Part shown: positions 1-11,622 of the stretch, piece by piece
How positions within the stretch are numbered: the first letter of the stretch is position 1
How the letters are laid out: each line of letters opens with the position of its first letter
Source of the DNA: Nitrobacter sp963807355
GTDB taxonomy: Bacteria > Pseudomonadota > Alphaproteobacteria > Rhizobiales > Xanthobacteraceae
Direction of reading: 5' to 3'
Length of the DNA stretch: 64,000 nucleotides
Assembly (NCBI GenBank): GCA_963807355.1
Contig: CAWEBX010000002.1
Span: forward strand, 52,855-116,854
Made by a program: the position numbers and the translations under genes
The notes under the pieces: generated by a model
Database searches by the model: none
What the model was told of the DNA's origin: nothing
What the model saw: only the letters and a program-made list of their open reading frames with translations

Positions 1-299
1 CGAAACGATTATTTCATCCCCTCGGCCTTTTTTAGCATTGCATGAGGAGCATTTATGGGATTCGCACCGGCATCATGTGGATCACACACCGGTCCTAGCC
101 GGTCCTACACGTGCAAGGCGTTTCGGGCGATAACTCGGGCGAGTACTCCGGAAGCGTGCGCTACCAGCGTCAGCGTGAGCGATCTTCGCCGGAATGAAAA
201 CCGATGCAGGACCGGGTCGATCCCGCTCGCGTTAGCGTCATCGACCAACAAACATACGGGAATCGACGGTCGCGTAACCGGCCGACGGCGATGTCCAAC
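1..299. other. Non-coding stretch downstream of clpB
   Basis: I see no supportable gene here. An ATG at 55 is preceded by GAGGAG, but the frame it opens has no recognisable protein character and runs antisense into clpB, so I do not call it. Confidence 0.5.
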
Positions 300-320
300 C
301 CTCCCTGCGATGCAGGAAGG
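300..320 (-). terminator. clpB: Hairpin after clpB, possible terminator
   Basis: A perfect or G-U paired 9-bp stem (CCTTCCTGC / GCAGGGAGG on the minus strand) closes on a 3-base loop 14 bases past the clpB stop. No T tract follows it, so intrinsic termination is only a possibility. Confidence 0.35.
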
Positions 321-333
321 ATTGACACGTATC

Positions 334-2970
<2,637 letters not shown>

Positions 2971-3188
2971 GAAAATCTCCCTCGGCCTGCCGCCTTCGCC
3001 CCGAAGGCACGAAAGCAGCATCCTCATTGGGGTTCCGCCGCCGCATTGACGTTCCTCAACCGGCAGCGGTCGACGCCGGATCGTTCCGGCGGTGACAAAT
3101 GTAGGAATACGCTCCCAGGAAATGAAGGGGCATGGTTCGGAGATTCGAAGCCGATGGCAAGGCTCGCAGGAATCTTTTAAAGAACACC

Positions 3189-3974
3189 ATGTCCGAAATT
3201 TCCAATGCAGCCGTTACCGCCCTTTACCGCTATCCCGTCAAAGGTCTGTCCGCCGAACCTTTGCAACACGCGATGCTTACCCCCGGCGAGACCGTTTCTG
3301 GCGACCGCAGCTATGCGATCGAGAACGGTCCGACCGGATTCGACCCTGCCGTGCCTCGGTATTTCCCAAAATCCAGGTTTCTGATGCTGATGCGCGACGA
3401 GCGGCTCGCTACGCTCCACAGCCGTTATGACGACACCAGCCGAGTTTTGACAATCCGGACTGGCGGCGAGGAGGCGGTGCGCGCCGACCTCGGAACAGCC
3501 GAGGGCCGCGCCGCGGTCGAACGGTTCTTCGCCGCCAACTTCTCGCAGGAACTGAGGGGACCGCCCCAGATTCTCGTCGGCAACGGACACAGCTTTTCGG
3601 ACGTCGCAAGGAAAGTGGTTTCGATCATCAATCTCGAGAGTGTCGCCGCGATCGAAAAAATGGTGGGGCAGCCGGTTCACCCGCTACGCTTCCGCGCCAA
3701 CCTGTACGTCCGGGGCTGGCCGGCCTGGAGCGAACTCGACTTGCTGGAGCGCACGCTCGCGATCAGCGACATCCGGCTCAAGGTGGTCAAGCGCATCGTC
3801 CGATGCACCGCCACCAACGTCGACCCGGAGACCGCGGCACGCGATCTCGACATTCCGCGCACGCTGATGCGAACGCTGGGGCATTGCGATTGTGGGGTTT
3901 ATGCGGAAGTCGTCACCGGCGGCACGATCAGGATCGACGATAAAGTCGAAACGCTTCCGGAATCGCCCGCGTAA
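3189..3974 (+). CDS. MOSC domain-containing protein
   Basis: A 261-residue protein with an N-terminal MOSC beta-barrel (about 5-110, opening with LYRYPVKGLSAEP) followed by a MOSC domain (about 115-255). MOSC domains occur in molybdenum cofactor sulfurase C-termini and in YiiM/YcbX-type proteins that handle molybdenum-bound substrates; the substrate here cannot be read from sequence. The N-terminal sequence and length resemble YcbX-like stand-alone proteins. ATG 3189 is chosen over an ATG 57 bases upstream because the conserved barrel begins directly after it. It is divergent from clpB and alone on this strand. Confidence 0.85.
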   Translation: MSEISNAAVTALYRYPVKGLSAEPLQHAMLTPGETVSGDRSYAIENGPTGFDPAVPRYFPKSRFLMLMRDERLATLHSRYDDTSRVLTIRTGGEEAVRADLGTAEGRAAVERFFAANFSQELRGPPQILVGNGHSFSDVARKVVSIINLESVAAIEKMVGQPVHPLRFRANLYVRGWPAWSELDLLERTLAISDIRLKVVKRIVRCTATNVDPETAARDLDIPRTLMRTLGHCDCGVYAEVVTGGTIRIDDKVETLPESPA

Positions 3975-4139
3975 ACGAGAGACCGCGGTTCTTCCTTCCG
4001 CTCCTGCTCCGCCGCAGGAGAGTCCGCAGGGACGACGTCCGTGCGGAGCGCGGGAGCCCGTCGAAACGTGCCCCCGCCCGTCCTCGTTCACTGCGAAACC
4101 CTCTCCTTTGCAGGAGAGGGCGAAACGGCATCACATGCC

Positions 4140-4754
4140 TCAGTTCGGCACGACGTAGGCGTAGATGCGGCCGCGCCGATAGACCAACTCCGCGACGCGA
4201 TGGCCGTGATTGCCCGAGACGATAATGGGATTACCACGTCGATCGATACCGCTGACGACGCCGACATGGCCGCCGCCGCGTCGGCCCATGACGGCGATGG
4301 CGCCGACCTGTGGGCCGGAGACTCGCCGCCCGTAATGCGCGAATGAGCGCGCCATGTCGGACCCTGTTCCCCGATGTCCGGCGCGCTTCAAGACCATGTT
4401 CATGAAACGCGCGCACCAGAGCCGACTACGACCGGTGGGATTACCTCCGATGTAGCGCCGGGCTTCCGCAACAACATTCGAGACCAAACCTCCGCCTGAA
4501 AATCCCGTCCCCGGAGTCAAGGCGGCGTTGGCGTCCCTCCACTCACGCGCGTGAGATCGCCGCGTGTAGCGGTATCTGTGATGACGATACTGCCGGTGAA
4601 CGTAATGATGATGTTTATAGTGAACGTGCGCGTAATGTCCCGCACGATGATAAGGTCTAGCCGAGGCCGGTATCGCAAAAGCGACCACGGCCAAGAAACA
4701 CACCGCCAGTGCCAAAATACGCGGCAACCAGCGCAACGCAACTAACTGGAACAT
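4140..4754 (-). CDS. TIGR02594-like CHAP/NlpC-type secreted protein with His-rich linker
   Basis: A 204-residue protein with an N-terminal hydrophobic signal segment (about 8-30, ending near ASARP), a low-complexity His/Tyr/Arg-rich stretch (about 32-70), and a C-terminal domain resembling the TIGR02594 family. In that domain GGNPTGRSRLWCARF carries the likely catalytic Cys and GGGHVGVVSGID the likely His, as in amidase or endopeptidase folds acting on peptidoglycan. The start is ATG 4754, just before the signal segment. The protein is probably periplasmic or surface-exposed. The His-rich linker suggests metal or charge interactions, which is inference. Confidence 0.75.
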   Translation of the reverse strand: MFQLVALRWLPRILALAVCFLAVVAFAIPASARPYHRAGHYAHVHYKHHHYVHRQYRHHRYRYTRRSHAREWRDANAALTPGTGFSGGGLVSNVVAEARRYIGGNPTGRSRLWCARFMNMVLKRAGHRGTGSDMARSFAHYGRRVSGPQVGAIAVMGRRGGGHVGVVSGIDRRGNPIIVSGNHGHRVAELVYRRGRIYAYVVPN

Positions 4755-5165
4755 ACTTGCTCCCCTGTGACACCTCCCACTTCCCCACACGCGTCACGGT
4801 GAACTCCGCTCTTATGTCGTGCCGAGAAAACGCGGGCCTTAAAATCACGGGGGGCAGGCTTTTTGAAGTCATACCTGCATTGCGCGTAGCGCATATCTGC
4901 GGTGCAACACGCTTTTGGTAGAGCGCGGTATTTTTCCAAATTGATGTTTTAAAAAGGTATTTTGCGATAGGCGTAAGTTACCAGCCCATTTATAAGACGC
5001 CGGGCTACTGGCCACATTGCGCCGCAAACCGGTCCTCGAGCCCTGGAGCGCGTGGAACTCGATCCATTCAGGAAGCTAAATCAGGATGGAAATCGTTCGC
5101 TCGATCGATCCATAATCACGAACGCGATCGACTCAAATTTTGAGCGGAATGGACGAAAAGCGCCT
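4755..5165. other. Intergenic region, AT-rich core
   Basis: No gene is seen. About 4915-4995 is distinctly AT-richer than the surroundings (runs such as TTTTTCC and TTTTAAAAAGG) and probably holds the promoter of the minus-strand secreted protein, but no clean -35/-10 pair can be assigned. The segment next to the metW stop contains a short palindrome (CTCAAATTTTGAG) without a T tract. Confidence 0.4.
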
Positions 5166-5855
5166 TTACTCGTCCTTTGTCGAAGCCTGAGCGATCTTCT
5201 CCGCCCGGCTAAGCAGAAACACTCCCTGCTCCCCGAACATATTCCAAAACCACCAAGGCGCGTTGAACCGCAGCGGCCGGCCGTAAAGATTGAGCGCGAC
5301 CGCACGCTCGATCTTGACGTTGATCTCGTCGCAGAGCTGGACGAAATCCTTGATGGTACAGAAATGGATATTCGGGGTGTCGTACCATGTCGCCGGCAGG
5401 TTGTCCGTGCGCGGCATGTGGCCGCCGATCAGAAGCTGAACACGCATCTTCCAGTAGCCGAAATTCGGAAACGAAACGACAGCACGCCGGCCGATCCGTA
5501 GCAGATTTTCCAGCACTGTTTTCGGCTGCCGTGTGGCCTGCAAGGTCTGCGACAGGATGACGTAGTCGAAGGCATCGTCGGGATAGTTGATAAGGTCGGT
5601 ATCGGCGTCGCCCTGCACCACTGCAAGACCCTTGGCCACGCAACGATTGACGCCCTCGCGCGACAGCTCGATGCCGCGGCCATCGATGCCCCGCGTCTCG
5701 AGCAGTTGCAAAAGATCGCCGTCGCCACAACCGACGTCCAGAACCTTTGAACCTGGCTTGATCATCTCCGCCAACAGAAGATGATCGCTGCGATAACGGT
5801 CGCCCGCCCGCGGAGCGACCTCATCCAACGGCAGGGTCGGCTGCTCCACACTCAT
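5166..5855 (-). CDS. metW: Methionine biosynthesis protein MetW
   Basis: A 229-residue class I SAM-dependent methyltransferase-fold protein. SAM motif I is KVLDVGCGDGDLL (about 36-48); later parts include VILSQTLQATRQP and SFPNFGYWKMR, characteristic of MetW. In bacteria with a MetX that needs it, MetW partners with MetX in the first committed step of methionine synthesis (homoserine acylation). ATG 5855 lies one base past the metX stop, so the two genes are one transcript. A second in-frame ATG at 5870 would overlap metX. Expression should follow the riboswitch upstream of metX. Confidence 0.95.
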   Translation of the reverse strand: MSVEQPTLPLDEVAPRAGDRYRSDHLLLAEMIKPGSKVLDVGCGDGDLLQLLETRGIDGRGIELSREGVNRCVAKGLAVVQGDADTDLINYPDDAFDYVILSQTLQATRQPKTVLENLLRIGRRAVVSFPNFGYWKMRVQLLIGGHMPRTDNLPATWYDTPNIHFCTIKDFVQLCDEINVKIERAVALNLYGRPLRFNAPWWFWNMFGEQGVFLLSRAEKIAQASTKDE

Positions 5856-5856
5856 C

Positions 5857-7056
5857 TCATTGCCCTGCATCGGCCAGGCCGCGGGTCTTTCCCGCAGATT
5901 CCAGGAACGCACGCGCGATATCGAAGAACTCGGGAACTTCGAGCAGGAAGGCATCATGGCCGCGATCGGTCTCGATCTCCGCGAACGAGACCCGCGCACC
6001 GCCGGCATTGAGGGCATGCACGGTCGCCCGCGATTCGGAGGTCGGAAACAACCAGTCGCTGGTGAACGAGACTACGCAGAACCGGGTGTGGGTATCGCGA
6101 AACGCGGCGGCCAACACGCCGTCATGATCGGCCGCCACATCGAAATAGTCCATTGCTCGCGTGAGATAGAGATAGCTGTTGGCATCAAAGCGCTCGACGA
6201 ATGACGATCCCTGGTGGCGCAGATAGCTTTCGACCTGGAAATCCGCGTCGAACGAAAATGTCGGCAACTCGCGATCTTGCATCCGCCGTCCGAACTTGCG
6301 ATGCAGCGCCGCGTCCGACAGATAAGTAATGTGTGCGGCCATCCGCGCCACGCCCAGGCCCCGGTGGGGATGGGTGCCCTGCTCGACATAGCGGCCGTCG
6401 CGCCAGTCGGGATCAGCCATCACCGCTTGCCGTCCCAGTTCGTGAAACGCGATGTTCTGCGCGGAGTGACGCGTGCTGCAGGCGATCGGCAGCGCTGAGA
6501 ACACGCGCTTCGGATAGGCCGCACACCACTGCAGCACCTGCATGCCGCCCATGGAGCCACCGACCACCGAAAACAGCGTGTCGATTTCGAGGCGGTCGAT
6601 CAGCATGGCCTGCGCGCGCACCATGTCAGGGATGGTGATGACCGGGAAGTCCAGGTCCCATACCTTGCCGGTCGCGGGATTGATCGAGGCGGGACCAGTC
6701 GAGCCCATACAGCCCCCGATCACGTTGGAGCAGATAATGAAATACTTCTCGGTGTCGAGCGGTTTGCCGGGTCCCACCAGGGTCACCCACCAGCCTGGTT
6801 TTCCGGTGAGCGGATGAAGGTTAGCCACATGCTGGTCCCCGGTGAGGGCATGGCAAATCAGGATGGCATTGGATTTTGCAGTATTGAGTTCACCATAGGT
6901 CTGATAGGCAATCTGGAACGGCGCGAGATCGATGCCGCAATCGAGCGGAAGCGGTTGATCGCTTCCGAAGATCGCGACCTGCGACGTGGGATGATCTGCT
7001 TCCTGGGCTCGATACTCGGCTTGAGCCGGACCCGGTATCGATTGCACGTTTACCAT
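5857..7056 (-). CDS. metX: Homoserine O-acyltransferase MetX
   Basis: A 399-residue alpha/beta-hydrolase that transfers an acetyl (or succinyl) group to homoserine, the entry step of methionine synthesis in the cytoplasm. Visible parts are the nucleophile elbow GGSMGGMQVLQW, the catalytic Asp in FTSDWLFP, the catalytic His in DRGHDAFLLE, and the family motif ALTGDQHV. Acetyl versus succinyl specificity cannot be decided from these motifs. The start is ATG 7056, about 100 bases downstream of a SAM-II riboswitch. metW follows with a one-base gap. Confidence 0.96.
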   Translation of the reverse strand: MVNVQSIPGPAQAEYRAQEADHPTSQVAIFGSDQPLPLDCGIDLAPFQIAYQTYGELNTAKSNAILICHALTGDQHVANLHPLTGKPGWWVTLVGPGKPLDTEKYFIICSNVIGGCMGSTGPASINPATGKVWDLDFPVITIPDMVRAQAMLIDRLEIDTLFSVVGGSMGGMQVLQWCAAYPKRVFSALPIACSTRHSAQNIAFHELGRQAVMADPDWRDGRYVEQGTHPHRGLGVARMAAHITYLSDAALHRKFGRRMQDRELPTFSFDADFQVESYLRHQGSSFVERFDANSYLYLTRAMDYFDVAADHDGVLAAAFRDTHTRFCVVSFTSDWLFPTSESRATVHALNAGGARVSFAEIETDRGHDAFLLEVPEFFDIARAFLESAGKTRGLADAGQ

Positions 7057-7104
7057 CCTGCACTGCCCCCGCCGGGGCTTCGGGAAACCACCGGACCGCA
7101 GGCC

Positions 7105-7140
7105 ATAAAAAACCCGGCCCGAACTTGGGTTCGGCCGGGA
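7105..7140 (-). terminator. metX: Intrinsic terminator of the metX leader
   Basis: On the minus strand a GC-rich stem (CCCGGCC-GAAC paired with GTTC-GGGCCGGG, one bulged base, 4-base loop) is followed directly by TTTTTT. It lies between the SAM-II aptamer and the metX start. Its 5' arm CCCGGCC (7133-7139) is also perfectly complementary to GGCCGGG at 7157-7163, the end of the aptamer, so the two pairings exclude each other. Confidence 0.85.
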
Positions 7141-7159
7141 TCAGGATTTCGCTGTCCCC

Positions 7160-7216
7160 GGCCTGTTTAGCGAGTTGTTTAACGTGGCTGCAAGCCGGCC
7201 GGCTCAAATGACCACG
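7160..7216 (-). ncRNA. metX: SAM-II riboswitch aptamer
   Basis: Read on the minus strand, the segment has the SAM-II layout: P1 strands CGTGGT (7216-7211) and GCCACG (7188-7183); conserved loop bases CATTTGAGCC and TTGCA; then the 3' pseudoknot strand GCTAAACAGGCC (7171-7160) whose GGC can pair with GCC in the loop. It binds S-adenosylmethionine and lies directly upstream of metX, as in many alphaproteobacteria. The following terminator suggests that bound SAM stops transcription. Confidence 0.9.
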
Positions 7217-7301
7217 GAACGGACGAAAAATAGTCCGCTGCATGCTTTTCGTCAAGACAAGCAGATCGGCTGCTGCCGGCCGACGATCACGACCGAGGCC
7301 A

Positions 7302-7405
7302 GAGCGTTTTCGAGCGAAGTGAATACCGGTTCGCGTAAAGAAAACGCATCAGATCAAAACCGTAGAGCCACGTTTCTGACTCTGTAAGAAGCGTGGCTCT
7401 ATGGT
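7302..7405 (+). repeat. Interspersed repeat, copy 1, with terminal hairpin
   Basis: The left part reads AGAGCGTTTTCGAGCGAAGT, then a segment ending GAAAACGCATCAGATCAAAA. The right part is a strong hairpin at 7364-7400 (AGAGCCACG...CGTGGCTCT, about 14 bp with a loop). Related copies in inverse orientation lie at 23325-23430 and 31849-31928. It sits between the divergent metX and chorismate mutase genes. Confidence 0.8.
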
Positions 7406-7503
7406 CGCTTCCAACATTCGCAAGAAGGCTCGCTGAAACGGGATGCGAATGTTAGAACCGGACCGCGGCCGACGCTCCTCCCTGCGGCCGACAGGTTGCA
7501 TCC

Positions 7504-8355
7504 ATGACGAAAATCTCCCCCGCGCCTCCATCTCTGCAAGAATTGCGCAAAGAGATCGACGCCATCGACGAGCAGGTTCACAACCTGCTGATGCAGCGCG
7601 GCGACATCATTGACCGCCTGATATCGGTAAAGCAGACCCAGGAGGTCGGCTCGGCATTCCGGCCGGCGCGCGAGGCTGACATGATGCGGCGTCTGGCGCA
7701 GCGCCATCGTGGCATCCTGCCGCTCGACACCGTCGAAAGCATCTGGCGCGTCATCATCGCAACCTTCACCTACGTTCAGGCGCCCTTCTCGCTGCACGCC
7801 GATCTGTCGCTCGGCGAATCCGCGATGCGGGATTCCGCGCGCTTCCATTTTGGCTTCACCATACCCTTCGTGCCGCACTTCAATGCGCAAGCCGCTGTGG
7901 AAGCCGTGGCGAATGCGAAAGGCGACCTCGCACTGGTCTCGGCGACCTCGAGCCGCGCGCCATGGTGGCTTGCACTGGAAGCCGACGGCGCGCCGAGGAT
8001 CATCGCCCGCCTGCCCTTCATCGAGCGCGCCGATCATCCGGCCGCGCTGCCGGTGTTCGTGATCTCACGAGTCGCCGACGATGCGCGGGTCACGGAGGTG
8101 GAGACCTGGAGCGTGCGCGTCTCCGGCTGGAATGCCAATACCGCCCGCACACTGTCGCCGCTCGCCGAGATCGTTGCAGTGCCCGATGGCGCCTTCGACG
8201 GCGCCGCGCTGCTGGTGTCCATCACGGGTGGCACCAGCCTCAACACCATCAAATCGGCGCTAATCGAAGCCGGCGCGTCGGTCCGTTCAATGGCCCTCGT
8301 CGGCAGTCACGCAACGCGCTATACGATGCCTTCCAGCAGGGTGGCTCGTCCGTAA
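7504..8355 (+). CDS. Chorismate mutase with unassigned C-terminal domain
   Basis: A 283-residue protein. Residues about 8-92 are an AroQ-type chorismate mutase helix bundle (LQELRKEIDAIDEQVHNLL, LISVKQ, then READMMRRLAQRH), which converts chorismate to prephenate in tyrosine and phenylalanine synthesis. Residues about 95-283 form a second alpha/beta domain that I do not recognise; it lacks the TRF motif of prephenate dehydratase, so this is not an ordinary P-protein. hisC and a prephenate dehydrogenase follow on the same strand after 21 bases, which supports the aromatic amino acid role. The start is the first ATG of the conserved frame. Confidence 0.88.
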   Translation: MTKISPAPPSLQELRKEIDAIDEQVHNLLMQRGDIIDRLISVKQTQEVGSAFRPAREADMMRRLAQRHRGILPLDTVESIWRVIIATFTYVQAPFSLHADLSLGESAMRDSARFHFGFTIPFVPHFNAQAAVEAVANAKGDLALVSATSSRAPWWLALEADGAPRIIARLPFIERADHPAALPVFVISRVADDARVTEVETWSVRVSGWNANTARTLSPLAEIVAVPDGAFDGAALLVSITGGTSLNTIKSALIEAGASVRSMALVGSHATRYTMPSSRVARP

Positions 8356-8376
8356 CGTCCCGCAAGTCCGGAGCAA

Positions 8377-9477
8377 ATGATGTCTCGACCGGTGCCGAAT
8401 CCCGGCATTCTCGATATTGCGCCCTACACGCCGGGCAAGAGTCCGGTATCGGAGGCAGGCCGCAAAGTGTTCAAGCTGTCGGCCAATGAAACGCCGTTCG
8501 GCCCTTCGCCGAAGGCGATGGACGCTTATCGCGATGCCGTGGCACACCTCGAAGGCTATCCGGAAGGCACCTCGCGCGTGTTGCGTGCAGCCATCGGGCG
8601 CGCCTACGGGCTCGACCCGGACCGCATTATCTGCGGCGCGGGATCCGACGAGATCCTCAACCTGCTGGCGCATACCTTTCTCAGCCACGGCGACGAAGCG
8701 ATTTCGACCACGCACGGCTTTCTGGTGTACCCGATTGCGACCTTGGCAAACGGCGCGACAAACGTCGTCGCACCGGAGACCGACTACACCGCCGACATCG
8801 ACGCGATCCTCAAGCGGGTCACGCCGAAGACCAAGATGGTCTGGCTCGCTAATCCAAACAATCCGACCGGCACCTACCTGCCGTTCGACGAGATCAGGCG
8901 GTTGCGCGCGGGCCTGCCATCGCACGTATTGCTGGTGCTCGACGGTGCCTATTCGGATTATGTGTCGCGCAACGACTACGAGTTCGGCATCGAACTGGTG
9001 GCGACGACGGAAAATACCGTGCTGACGCACACCTTCTCCAAGATCCACGGCCTTGCCGCGCTGCGGATCGGCTGGATGTTCGGCCCGGCGCATATCGTCG
9101 ATGCCGTGAACCGGATCCGCGGCCCCTTCAACGTCTCGACACCGGCAATGCTTGCGGCCGTAGCCGCGATCGAGGACACCGCGCACGTCCAGATGTCGAA
9201 GGTTCACACGGAAGAGTGGCGCAACTGGCTAACGGACGAAGTCACAAAGCTCGGCCTCAAGGTCACGCCCAGCGTGACGAACTTCATCCTAATCCACTTC
9301 CCGGACACCAAGGGCAAGACGGCGTCTGAGGCCGACGCGTTTCTGACCAAACGCGGCCTCGTGCTTCGTGCGCTCGACAATTACGGCCTGCCGAATGCCT
9401 TGCGCATGACCATCGGCACCGAGGAAGCCAACCGGCTGGTGGCGGACGGCTTGCGCGACTTCATGGCACAGACATGA
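8377..9477 (+). CDS. hisC: Histidinol-phosphate / aromatic aminotransferase
   Basis: A 366-residue fold type I PLP-dependent aminotransferase. It has the AspAT-like NPNNPTG motif near 168, the PLP-Asp region VLDGAYSDYV, and the PLP lysine in HTFSKIHGLAALRIGW. HisC converts imidazole-acetol phosphate to histidinol phosphate. Its place between chorismate mutase and prephenate dehydrogenase suggests that this paralogue works on prephenate, phenylpyruvate or hydroxyphenylpyruvate in aromatic synthesis, which is inference. CGGAG precedes two adjacent ATGs (8377 and 8380). The stop overlaps the next start by 4 bases (ATGA), so the two are translationally coupled. Confidence 0.93.
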   Translation: MMSRPVPNPGILDIAPYTPGKSPVSEAGRKVFKLSANETPFGPSPKAMDAYRDAVAHLEGYPEGTSRVLRAAIGRAYGLDPDRIICGAGSDEILNLLAHTFLSHGDEAISTTHGFLVYPIATLANGATNVVAPETDYTADIDAILKRVTPKTKMVWLANPNNPTGTYLPFDEIRRLRAGLPSHVLLVLDGAYSDYVSRNDYEFGIELVATTENTVLTHTFSKIHGLAALRIGWMFGPAHIVDAVNRIRGPFNVSTPAMLAAVAAIEDTAHVQMSKVHTEEWRNWLTDEVTKLGLKVTPSVTNFILIHFPDTKGKTASEADAFLTKRGLVLRALDNYGLPNALRMTIGTEEANRLVADGLRDFMAQT

Positions 9478-10415
9478 CCACACCGCCCTTATTCCGGCGG
9501 ATCGCGCTGATCGGATTCGGCCTGATTGGCGGTTCGATCGCGCGCGCCGCGCGCGCGCAAGGCCTCGCCGGCGAAATCGTCGTCACCGCACGCTCCGCGA
9601 AGACGCGTGCGCGGGTGACGGAACTCGGCATCGTCGATCGCGTGGTGGACACCAACGCCGAGGCCGCAAGCGACGCTGACCTCGTGATCCTCTGTATTCC
9701 GGTGGGGGCGTGCGGCGCGGTGGCGCAGGAGATCGCATCTCACCTCCGGCCGGACGCCATTGTCTCCGACGTCGGATCGGTAAAGGGCGCTGTCGTCCGC
9801 GACATCGCTCCGCATCTGCCCGCCAACGTGCATTTCGTGCCCGCGCATCCGGTGGCCGGCACTGAGCACTCGGGTCCGGATTCCGGCTTCGCCGAACTGT
9901 TTATCAATCGCTGGTGCATACTGACGCCGCCGGACAAAACGGATATCGCCGCCGTCGACAAGTTGCGCGCGTTCTGGACCGCGATCGGCGCCAGGGTCGA
10001 GATCATGACCCCTCAGCATCATGATCTGGTGCTGGCGATCACCAGCCATCTGCCGCACCTGATCGCCTACACCATTGTTGGCACCGCGGACGAACTCGGC
10101 GAGGTCACATCCTCCGAAGTGATGAAATTTTCCGCCGGCGGCTTTCGCGACTTCACGCGCATCGCCGCCTCCGATCCCACCATGTGGCGCGACGTATTCC
10201 TGACCAACAAGGATGCGGTGCTGGAAATGCTCGGCACCTTCAACGAGGATCTCTCCAAGCTGACGCGCGCCATGCGCCGCGGCGATGGCGAAGCGCTTTT
10301 TGAGCACTTCACCCGCACCCGCGCGATCCGCCGCGGCATCGTCGAGATCGGCCAGGATTCCGCGGCTCCCGATTTCGGGCGGCTGCAGACGGGCGCACAG
10401 AAAAACCCTGAGTAA
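9474..10415 (+). CDS. tyrA: Prephenate/arogenate (cyclohexadienyl) dehydrogenase
   Basis: A 313-residue NAD(P)-dependent dehydrogenase that oxidatively decarboxylates prephenate or arogenate toward tyrosine. The N-terminal Rossmann motif is IGFGLIGGSIARA (about 12-24). The prephenate dehydrogenase signatures are SDVGSVKGAV, HPVAGTEHSGP and AITSHLPHLIAY, followed by the dimerisation helices of the family. Last gene of the operon; it overlaps hisC by 4 bases and converges on the DUF2125 gene, whose stop is only 20 bases away. Prephenate versus arogenate preference cannot be told from sequence. Confidence 0.93.
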   Translation: MTTPPLFRRIALIGFGLIGGSIARAARAQGLAGEIVVTARSAKTRARVTELGIVDRVVDTNAEAASDADLVILCIPVGACGAVAQEIASHLRPDAIVSDVGSVKGAVVRDIAPHLPANVHFVPAHPVAGTEHSGPDSGFAELFINRWCILTPPDKTDIAAVDKLRAFWTAIGARVEIMTPQHHDLVLAITSHLPHLIAYTIVGTADELGEVTSSEVMKFSAGGFRDFTRIAASDPTMWRDVFLTNKDAVLEMLGTFNEDLSKLTRAMRRGDGEALFEHFTRTRAIRRGIVEIGQDSAAPDFGRLQTGAQKNPE

Positions 10416-10434
10416 GCTGTCCTGAGCGGCGCAG

Positions 10435-11622
10435 TCAGAACAGCGGCGGCGTCTGAGCGACCTTCAGCTGCCCGATGAAGACTGCGCCGTTAACGAACCG
10501 CAACGGGAAAGAGCGCGCCTTTTTGCCTTCCAGCGTTGCCTCCTGACCGATCGTGGCGAGGCCTGCCACGACACCGATATTGGCGTTCTCGCGCACGGCC
10601 TTGCCCAACCCCGGAATCGCCCGGTCCAGCGCACCGAATAAATTGTCGATATCCTTTGTCTTCACGCCAGGCGCGACCTTATCGAGAGTATCCTGCGGGA
10701 CGCCCTGCTCCAGCATTTTCTCGATTCCGAGCGCCGGAATCACCTTCTCAAAACCGGTTGCTGTCATGTGCAACTCGCCGTCAAGGTGCCCGTCGGCGGT
10801 AAGCCCTAGCGAACCTGCGGCTACCGCGATCAGATCGCCCTGTTGGATACGCGACTGCTTGATCTCGATGCGACCGCCCGCCGCCTGCAATTCGCGAAAC
10901 CGCACCGGCCAGGGTTTCGGCGTGAAATCCTTCAGCCCGTGTACGATCGCACGGACATCAGCATCGAATGGCGCAGTCAGCACCGGATGAACGTCCTGAA
11001 TGGTCGCCTCGGTCAATTCAAGGACGGTCTCGATCGTCGGGTGATCTGGTCTGGAGTTCTCCGCGATACGGCCGTGAAGCTCGACTTGCTTGGCGCGCGC
11101 AACCGGGGTCTGCACCGAGGCTGCGACGCGGTCGATCGCTGGATCTTGGAAAACGATATCCGCGCTCTGCGGAGTACCTGGCAATCCGACAATGCTGCTG
11201 CGCGCGATGCTCCAGTTGACGACCATCACCGGCTGTCCATGTTGGGATAGCATTGCCGGGGCTTTGAACTCTGCGATCAGCAGTTTCGGAGTATAGATCT
11301 GCGCGACCACCAGGATATCCCCGAGGCGCGCAGTCAGTGGCGCTATCGCCGCCTGATCGGCCGTTTGCGACTTTAGCTCGACGGTCGCGTCCTTGCAGTG
11401 AACCTCAAGACGGAATGGGAATCCGGCGACAGTCCGCTTGGCGCAATCATAGTTGCGTCCGGACGCGGCCTCGCGCGCGCGCCAGGCATCGACCGTCTGA
11501 TCGACCTGGGAGGCGGCATAAAACCAGAACGCACTCCAAGCCGCGGCGGCGATGACCACCAGCACGGGCATGACGAAGACGGGCCAAAGACGGTGCTTGC
11601 GGGAGGCGTTGGCAGCATTCAT
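10435..11622 (-). CDS. DUF2125 domain-containing membrane-anchored protein
   Basis: A 395-residue protein with one N-terminal membrane anchor (about 13-35, FVMPVLVVIAAAAWSAFWFY) and a large predicted periplasmic beta-rich body matching the DUF2125 family, widespread in Rhizobiales and of unknown function. AsmA-like repeated beta content is compatible with lipid or envelope handling, but this is inference. Short motifs include YDCAKRTVAGFPFRLEV near the start of the domain. It converges with the aromatic operon; the upstream neighbour on the other strand is the gamma-glutamylcyclotransferase. Confidence 0.85.
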   Translation of the reverse strand: MNAANASRKHRLWPVFVMPVLVVIAAAAWSAFWFYAASQVDQTVDAWRAREAASGRNYDCAKRTVAGFPFRLEVHCKDATVELKSQTADQAAIAPLTARLGDILVVAQIYTPKLLIAEFKAPAMLSQHGQPVMVVNWSIARSSIVGLPGTPQSADIVFQDPAIDRVAASVQTPVARAKQVELHGRIAENSRPDHPTIETVLELTEATIQDVHPVLTAPFDADVRAIVHGLKDFTPKPWPVRFRELQAAGGRIEIKQSRIQQGDLIAVAAGSLGLTADGHLDGELHMTATGFEKVIPALGIEKMLEQGVPQDTLDKVAPGVKTKDIDNLFGALDRAIPGLGKAVRENANIGVVAGLATIGQEATLEGKKARSFPLRFVNGAVFIGQLKVAQTPPLF

